A DNA stretch of 64,000 nt, taken from the NCBI GenBank assembly GCA_014218235.1, contig CM024761.1, forward strand, positions 93,307,648-93,371,647, in the 5' to 3' direction. A program made the position numbers and the translations under genes. The notes under the pieces were generated by a model. It worked only from the letters and a program-made list of their open reading frames with translations. It was not told where the DNA came from and searched no databases. Positions 57,277-64,000 of this stretch are shown one piece after another (position 1 is the stretch's first letter; each line of letters opens with the position of its first letter). The DNA comes from Colocasia esculenta (lineage: Eukaryota; Streptophyta; Magnoliopsida; Alismatales; Araceae).

Positions 57277-57470
57277 GGCTTTCTTTGAATGCGTCTTCTA
57301 GACTATCAAAATCAGATTCATTGCATGAAGTAAAAGATGAATCAGAAGTTACCATGTCATTCACGCTTGTCATGAAGGCCATGTTGGCTTTTTCTTCTTC
57401 TTCATCGCTGGAGCTTGACTCACTGTCTCAATCACTCTCATTGTTACATGCATCTGCCATGGCTTTCTTT
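57103..57470. repeat. 184-bp tandem duplication in Sirevirus B gag
   Basis: 57103-57286 is repeated at 57287-57470 with few differences. 184 is not a multiple of 3, so the duplication shifts the frame and ends the Gag frame at 57428. Sirevirus A has only one copy of the corresponding segment. Confidence 0.9.
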
Positions 57471-58438
57471 TTATACCTTCTGAACTTCTTGGAGTTGTTC
57501 TTCTTTTTGAACTCCGTCTTCTTCAGCTTTGGACACTCTGCCTTGATGTGTTTAGGTTTTTTGCATTCGTAGCAAATGGGTTCTGACTTCTTAACATCCT
57601 TGACTTCAGGTTTCTTGATATCTTTCCCTTTCTTGAAGTACCTTCTCCCTGACTGATATTTTTTCTTAGCAAGAATACGCTGTAGTCTTCTAGAGAGAAG
57701 GGCTTCCTCATCTTCACTGTCCTCATCACTTCTTTCATTTTTTGATTCTTCTTCGGAGATACCTTCTGTAACTTTTAGTGCATTGCTATGCTTCTTCCTG
57801 CTTGAGGATTCTCGAAGCCTTTCCATGTTTATCTCACGGGCCATTAGTGACCCAATGAGCTTCTCAAGTGACATTCTTTTAACGTCATTAGCTTCTTCTA
57901 TGGCTATCACTTTTGGAGTCCATGAGGCTGGTAGTGATCTCAGTATCATTCTCACCATATCTCTGATCTCATAGGTTTTACCAAGCCCAGCCAATCCATT
58001 TGTGATGTCAGTGAATCTGCTATACATTTGTGTGATGGACTCTCCTGGTTGCATCTGAAATTTTTCATATTGGGGTACCAAGATGTCTATTCTTGTTTCT
58101 CTTACCTTGTCGGTTCCTTCATATGTGATTCTGAGCTTCTCCCACATTTCCATAGCTGATTTGCATGCTGAGATCCTGTTGAACTCTTTCTTGCTCAGTG
58201 CACAGCATAGTATACTTTTTCCTTTGCTGTTTAGAGATATCTTCTTTTTGTCTTTATCTGTCCAATTTTCCCTACTATTGAGTACTACAAGGTCTCCTTC
58301 TTCGACAATAGACCAAAGTTGGAAATCGAGACCTAGAAGAAAGAACTCCATTTGAGTCTTCCAGTAGTTGTAGTCTTCTCCATCAAATAGAGGGGGTCTG
58401 TTGATGGACTGACCTTCTGCATACCGTTGAGCTGCCAT
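57428..58438 (-). pseudogene. gag: Sirevirus B Gag, N-terminal and zinc-knuckle part
   Basis: 336 open codons from MAAQRYAEGQSINRPPLFDG. The Gag core has NYWKTQMEFFLLGLDFQLWS, WEKLRITYEGTDKVRETRI and QMYSRFTDITNGLAGLGK. It is followed by a Lys/Arg-rich linker and an intact CCHC knuckle (CYECKKPKHIKAEC). The start is the ATG about 50 bp after the primer site, as in Sirevirus A. The frame ends early because of the 184-bp duplication. Gag forms the particle and the knuckle binds RNA. Confidence 0.9.
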
Positions 58439-58485
58439 TTATCTTTGATCTTCAGACCGTGAGATCTTCTTTCTTGAAGAGACTT

Positions 58486-58498
58486 GGCTTTGATACCA
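58486..58498 (-). other. Primer-binding site of Sirevirus B
   Basis: On the minus strand TGGTATCAAAGCC matches the initiator-Met tRNA complement except for one G-to-A change. Confidence 0.88.
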
Positions 58499-58503
58499 CT
58501 TGT

Positions 58504-59970
58504 TGCACAGATAGCAAGCCCAGAGGGGGGGTGAATGGATTGGAAAATGTTGTTTTTAAATTAAAACCTGCCAATAAAAAACACTTAACATAAAACACAT
58601 TAAGATCGATAGTTAGTGTTAGTGAAAGTAAAGACAACCAAGCAAGCACACAATGCAGGAGATTTTTATCCTGGTTCAGACCTCCTATCCCAAGGAGTCC
58701 TACGTCCAGTCCTCAAGGAACAACTTAGGATTTCACTAACTAAGAGTACTGTCACCCTTAAGGACACTTACACATCCAGCAGCAGCTGGCCTTCTCTTCT
58801 AACCCCGAAGAGGTACAGACCAATACCTGATGCAACAGGTCTTCCTTCTTCAATGAAGGGAATAACAACCACCTGTTTCCTACAGGTTTTCTCTTCACAA
58901 CAGAAGAGGAACACACACAAAGAATGTGAGTAAAAGTCAAATTGCCCCTAGACCAAGCTTATAAGAGATTGCTTGATCTGAGGCTGAATCTAAGAGACAA
59001 AGATTTGCAACAAGAAAATCTCTCAGAACTACACTAGTTCTCTAAAGACTAAGCAAATGAAACTCAGAGAGCTGAGAGCTAAAGGTCAGTGCACTGATAG
59101 GAATAAGCTCTTCTTGCTGATGCTCGCAAGTGCTTGATAGATTCTATGTATGTTCCTCAGTGTATATAACTTGTGTATTTCTTCATGGAGTCATCAGTCT
59201 TCTTTTTTTTATCTTCTACAAATTATTTTGACCATTGAAGTAGCTGTTCAGATGCCTGTTGTCTCACAGCTTCATGCTCGTTAGAGAGACTGGTCGTAGG
59301 CATGTGGAGATGAGCCTGTAGCTATATGTGCTTGGATTGGTCCTTGCATCCTTAGGAAAGATTTTCTTAATCTTTTATCCTTTTGATAGGTCGACAGATC
59401 CTTCTTCAACATGCCTTACTACAAAAGCCCTGCATGTATTAAACATAGATACCTAGACAACTCCTTTTTATCTACATTGTCAGTCAACCCTGGTAGCGTG
59501 CAGTATAATGATATGCTTAAACTAGAAAGGATATCCTGTCATCACACAAATCAAGACTCTATGCGATACATCAAATAAGAAAGAGGATTTCGTGTGAAAT
59601 GATCAAAATCTTAGTATGCGCGGGAAGACTTGAACTCCACAGAGTTTTGAAAATATGTTTGAATAGAACGGTTATTATCAATCTTTATCTGAGAAGATAA
59701 TAATGACATACATGATAATTCATTCAATCCATAATTGTTGTGAATAGTTTTGTTGCAAACGATAAATCGATTTTAAAATACATATAAATGAAACCTTATG
59801 TTGATGTGAATAATGAAATCGTTGTCCAAGAGAATCATTATTTGACTAAGGCAAATCGTTGTTCAGGTAAGAGTAAATCGTTGTTTGAGCAAATCGATGT
59901 TGACTAAGGCAAATCGTTGTTCAAGTAAGAGCAAATTATTTTTTGAGCAAATCGATGTTGAAGTGGTAAC
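58504..59970 (-). repeat. 5' LTR of Sirevirus B, cut by Sirevirus C
   Basis: It runs from the U5 end (plus strand TGCACAGATAGC) and aligns with the pieces of the 3' LTR from 29818 on. About 0.5 kb of the U3 end is missing from the visible copy, because Sirevirus C begins at 59971. The U3 holds repeated AAATCGTTGT/AAATCGATGT words. Confidence 0.88.
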
Positions 59971-61670
59971 TGTTAGGATCAGATTTTCGGTAATGACAAA
60001 TCTAGAAGGGGTGGTTGAATAGATTTGTAGTGGAAACTTAAGCAATTTAAAAATTACTTCGAAATAAAGAATCTACTCAATTAAAACCCCTCTAATATGA
60101 TGTAATGTGTGTTATCAAGATGTGAGAAACACTTTATCAAACAGTGTAAGTGTCAAATATGTGCTTAACGTATGTGAACAAATTAATTAGTGTGTAGGCA
60201 AAATCCCTATGCATGCATCTAGCGCAATACAATGCAAACCATAAATCAAACCACAGTGCACAAGGGATTTTTAGGTGGTTCAGAGATCACATCCTGTGAC
60301 TCCTACATCCACCCCTCACACAGTGAGGCACACACTACTCAAAGAACTGAGTACAACACACACACGAGCACTCAGGTGCAGTCCACACACACACAAGCTA
60401 GAAGAACCACTCTATAGAGATCAAACCCTCTAGCTAAGGCAAGATCTCACACACATGAACACAGTGACAAACACTTGGTTTGCACTGCACATCCACAACA
60501 CACAATTCTGATCTGTGCACTAACCAGCACATATCGCATCACACACATTATAATCTGTACCAAACACTTGTACAGATAAAAAAACAAACATCCACATAGA
60601 ATCCACGTACTGATCTCAGTTTACACACACACACAAACCTGAAATGAATTGAGTTGAGAAAAGGTGTGAGTGAGGAAAGACATATCCCTTCAAATGTTGA
60701 TCTGATCACCATGATCACAGATCCACAATGTTTCTTCCTCAATTCTGTTGCTGCTCCTCTTCTTCTTATTTTCCTTCTTCTTCTTCTTCTTCTTCTTGAT
60801 CGGCACTGCTCTGCATCAGGAGCTTCTAGATTGTGATTTCTTCTTCTTCTGTTGTTGCACTTCTTCCAGATCTGCTCCTTCTTGAGTACACCCCTTCTTT
60901 CTCCAGAGCTTGGCCTTGATTCCCACGTCCTCTATGTTGAAAGGCTGGTCTGCAACTTTTGGATAATTGAGCAAGGCACTGGAGAGACCCTCTTTTGCCG
61001 CCAAAAGCTTTTCTGAGAATTGTATGGGTTGGCTTCTCTTTGGGGTACGAGGATCATGGGTATTTATAGCCCCATATGTCCATGAGTGCCTTGGGTGCGT
61101 GGGCACAAAAATCTAGGTCAAATCCCTTGATTCTTAAGCCACCACATGTCCAAAAAAATTCCTATTTTTGAGCTTCAGAATAGACTTTTGGGAGGGACAG
61201 TGAGTGTCGACACACATGCAGACTGTGTCGACACCACTGGCAGACTGTGCGACACACAGACAGACTGTGTCAACATCACTGGCAGACTGTGCCGACACAC
61301 AGGCAGACAGTGTCGACACCACTGTGACAAAGTTATGTAAACCTGAAAATATGAAGTGTGAACCATCATAACATGTCATTATCATCAAAATATGAAATAT
61401 TAAGTATTAAAAACATGTTGTTCACTCATCATTGTAATATGTACAATGTGTCATCACCAAGATCAAATCAAAATCAAAGTATAAGTGCTAGGACATCATA
61501 CACAACCAAATGTTGTAGTCATCATTAAAACACAAATGTCATCATCAAAACACAATATGTTTGAAGTTGTGTGCTTAACATGATTGACCAGAATTATGTC
61601 ATCATCAAAAATAGATTAAAGCAATGATCAAGTCAGTGAGTATGGTTATTTAAATAACCATTACTCAACA
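59971..61670 (-). repeat. 3' LTR of Sirevirus-like element C
   Basis: 1700 bp; plus strand TGTTAGGATC...TACTCAACA, so on the minus strand TGTTGAGTA...GATCCTAACA. It has the Sirevirus-type word GAAGGGGTGGTTGAAT near the U5 end. A polypurine tract (AAAAAGGGGGAGGA on the minus strand) abuts it at 61671. It contains five spaced CAGACTGTG-type units with GTGTCGACAC palindromes at 61206-61320 and a TTC-rich microsatellite near 60775. Confidence 0.78.
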
Positions 61671-64000
61671 TCCTCCCCCTTTTTGATGATGACAAAATAT
61701 ACATTCATATTTCTCCCCCTTTTTTGACAACATCAAAAAGATGAAGTGAAACATATAAATGTCAAGAAAGCACAATGGTTATGTACAACATTTTTTGAGA
61801 TGAATAATCATGAAGGTTGCAATCATGGACAACAAGGATAGCATGGACTGTCTTCATTGAAAATTTGCAATGATAACAGATGCTTGCCGTTGCAATCATA
61901 TTGTTCTCCTCAAATTCTCCATTTTTTTTATAACAAAAAATCCCTCTCTCTCCCCCTTAATCAACAAAAAGTATAGTCACCCCATTTGGTATGACACTCT
62001 CCCCCAATGATGGTGTCAATGAAATGAGTAGGGAAAAAAAATGATACCAAAAAACATCAATGGATGGAGATCAAAGTATGACTGACGTGTAAGCAAGAGA
62101 TGGAATTGAGAGATGAATGATCAGAAATGATTAGAATCAATAAGATCTTTGATATTAAAATATGAGAGAAAAATTATTGTGTCTTTAGATTGTGCAACAA
62201 AGTTTACTAACAAAGACACATTCAATCACAACATATGTCAATGTTTTAATAACCTGAATGCATTTAAAAGGATGAAGCAAATGTGATGAAAGTGACCTAT
62301 ATGAGTTGACAAAAGTGTTTATCACATGAGTTTAGTGGCTAAACATTTAACACAATGTAGAATAATAACTCTAAACCCAATTAACATGAACTTCATCTAG
62401 GTTAATGTACATGCTGTCTTTTTCTGCTTTTTATATTTTTCTTTAATTTTGAGAGAGAATACAAATGTAAATAGGTCAAATCACACCTTTCAGTGCAAGA
62501 TGTCACATTTACCTAATGCAAGACCTCCTGATTACTCAGTGGTTTAACCTTCATTACCTTATACAGAGTTGAAACAATTTGTTTGTCACATTTTGACGCG
62601 AGCCAAAACACTTGATTAGGTGAAATGAACCTGGTTACTTAGTGATAAAGTGAAGTTTCATTGCTCTATTTGTATGTCTCTATTTTTCTGAACACTTTCT
62701 ATTTGAAATTTTTAAGAACAGAATTACATTAATTAGAGTAGACATGATCATGACTGTAGAGAGATTAGTCTTAACATGTGTTAAGGATAAAGCTTCAAAA
62801 CATACACATGCTAAACACTAAAGCTACTCATGTGCCTACAAGTGTTTTGCAACTCAGTTTAAATGAGTTCAGCTTAAAAACTTGGCATAACCTTGTTCTT
62901 AGATTGTATCTTTAAGACTAAACTGAGTGCACAATTATTTTAGTCTTTATGTATGAAATCTCTCATATAGGAATATCATAAAGACTCATTTATCCTGATG
63001 CAAGACTTGAATAAAAGGTATGAAATGTTAAGTAGAGTGAATCAGGAAATAAATAGAAACTGATTTTCAAGCATGAGTTTGAGTGGATGTTATCATGATG
63101 ATTTATGAAAGAATCAGCTCCCCCTGAATATGTGAAGATTTCAAAAAGATAGATGATGATGTGTCAACACAAAATCCTTTGTGTGTCGACACAAGAACAA
63201 GATTTCTCAAGAATAGAGAAGCAGTGAACAACTAGTGTCAACACCTGAGCAACTATGTGTCAACTTGATCATGATAAAAAGCAACTGGTGTCAACACAAG
63301 AGAAGATGTGTGTCAACCTGAGCATGATAAACGTCATTTTTTATGGGTTTTCCAATGGTTTAACAAAAGTTGGCTTTTATTTAGCAGCTTTGCAAGAACA
63401 TTTGTCAACAAACTGAATGGGAGTTGTTGATAAATCAGATATGAAAGAATGTTTCTCCAGCATTTCACTCCCCCATAAGATATGCATCATATGAAATGAT
63501 CATTTAAGCAATTCAGATATGTTCATTTCAAGCAGTTTGCACAGAAAGAATATGAACATGATCAAGCATACATCAACAAACAATTTATTGAAAGAGAGAA
63601 GTTTTTCAAAGACTTCAAATAATGTTTTTAAGATTTTTCATTTTGCTTGATGACCTTTATGCAGGGAAAGACTATTGATACTTGGCGGAGAATTTTTCTC
63701 ACGCATGATGATAGTTTCCAAACAAGCCTAACTTATCCTTTCACATTTCACCATTTGATATACCACATAGTCACTGTAAAAAGGTAAATTATTCATTAGT
63801 TTTAGCATGAAATTCATTGCATTTTCAAGAATATTTTTGCACTTTTACCAATTTACTCCCCCTTAATATGTGCATGGAATGAAAAAGCTAGCAAGCAATT
63901 CATATATGATTATGCACAGAATTAACTTTAAGCATAACATGACTTCTGGTACTTGGCGGAGTATTTTACACACGCATAATGATAGCTTCCAAACAAGCAT
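61671..64000 (-). mobile_element. 3' internal region of element C, non-coding, continuing off the window
   Basis: No domain-bearing frame is visible. The region is AT-rich and marked by repeated polypurine words on the minus strand (GGGGGAG near 61671, 61712, 61950, 62000, 63120, 63466 and 63857). It also carries scattered GTGTCAACAC/GTGTCGACAC words and a 47-bp direct repeat (63681 and 63952). This fits the long untranslated stretch between the env-like or pol region and the 3' LTR of a Sirevirus. The coding part should begin to the right. Confidence 0.6.

Larger units (their letters stand above)
49150..59970 (-). mobile_element. Sirevirus B (Ty1/copia), internal region and 5' LTR
   Basis: On the minus strand: 5' LTR (58504-59970, cut), PBS, gag, protease, integrase, RT, RNase H, a long env-like region, then the polypurine tract and the 3' LTR that extends left in pieces to 29818. 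The gene order with an extra frame after RNase H is characteristic of Sireviruses of the SIRE/Maximus group. All coding parts are broken. Confidence 0.92.

Overview
This window is nuclear DNA from a flowering plant, probably from a heterochromatic, gene-poor region. I found no host protein gene, rRNA, tRNA gene or CRISPR array. Nearly all of it can be assigned to mobile elements of plant-specific lineages: Ty3 chromovirus (Tekay-like), Ty3 Athila-like, Ty1/copia Sireviruses, a plant LINE and a CACTA DNA transposon. The species cannot be told from the sequence. Elements were assigned by recognising protein domains, primer-binding sites, polypurine tracts, terminal motifs and target-site duplications by eye.

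Left block (1-26834). A Tekay-like chromovirus on the + strand has a 5' LTR entering from outside the window (1-1063) and a 3' LTR at 19715-22993. Its pol gene is split at codon level by a complete 13.7-kb Athila-like element (3162-16876, TSD GAGTT). The Tekay element itself sits inside the integrase of a minus-strand Sirevirus, here called A (22994-26834, rest off the left edge).

Middle block (26835-49149). A fragment of an unclassified LTR-type element, X (26835-29817), abuts the 3' LTR of a second minus-strand Sirevirus, B. That LTR is cut into four pieces by three independent insertions: a 9.9-kb non-autonomous LTR element, TR (30257-40142), with a short internal region coding only for zinc knuckles and itself carrying a solo-LTR-like insert; an ORF1-only LINE (about 40179-42704); and a deleted CACTA transposon (43484-48775, TSD CAA).

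Right block (49150-64000). The internal region of Sirevirus B runs right to left: gag, protease, integrase, RT, RNase H and a long 3' env-like reading frame. Its 5' LTR (58504-59970) is cut by a third Sirevirus-like element, C, whose 3' LTR is 59971-61670 and whose internal region runs off the right edge.

All major polyproteins carry stops or frameshifts, many of them C-to-T (CAG to TAG, TGG to TGA), as expected of methylated, silenced repeats. The points most worth a second look are: two candidate spliceosomal introns inside the Tekay gag; the TR element with a four-zinc-knuckle protein and no capsid or pol; a 183-bp tandem array lying inside the last intron of the CACTA tnpA-like gene; a 650-bp G-rich block where the CACTA tnpD gene should be; the ORF1-only LINE; and an inverted LTR clock in which the nested Athila looks older than its host element.
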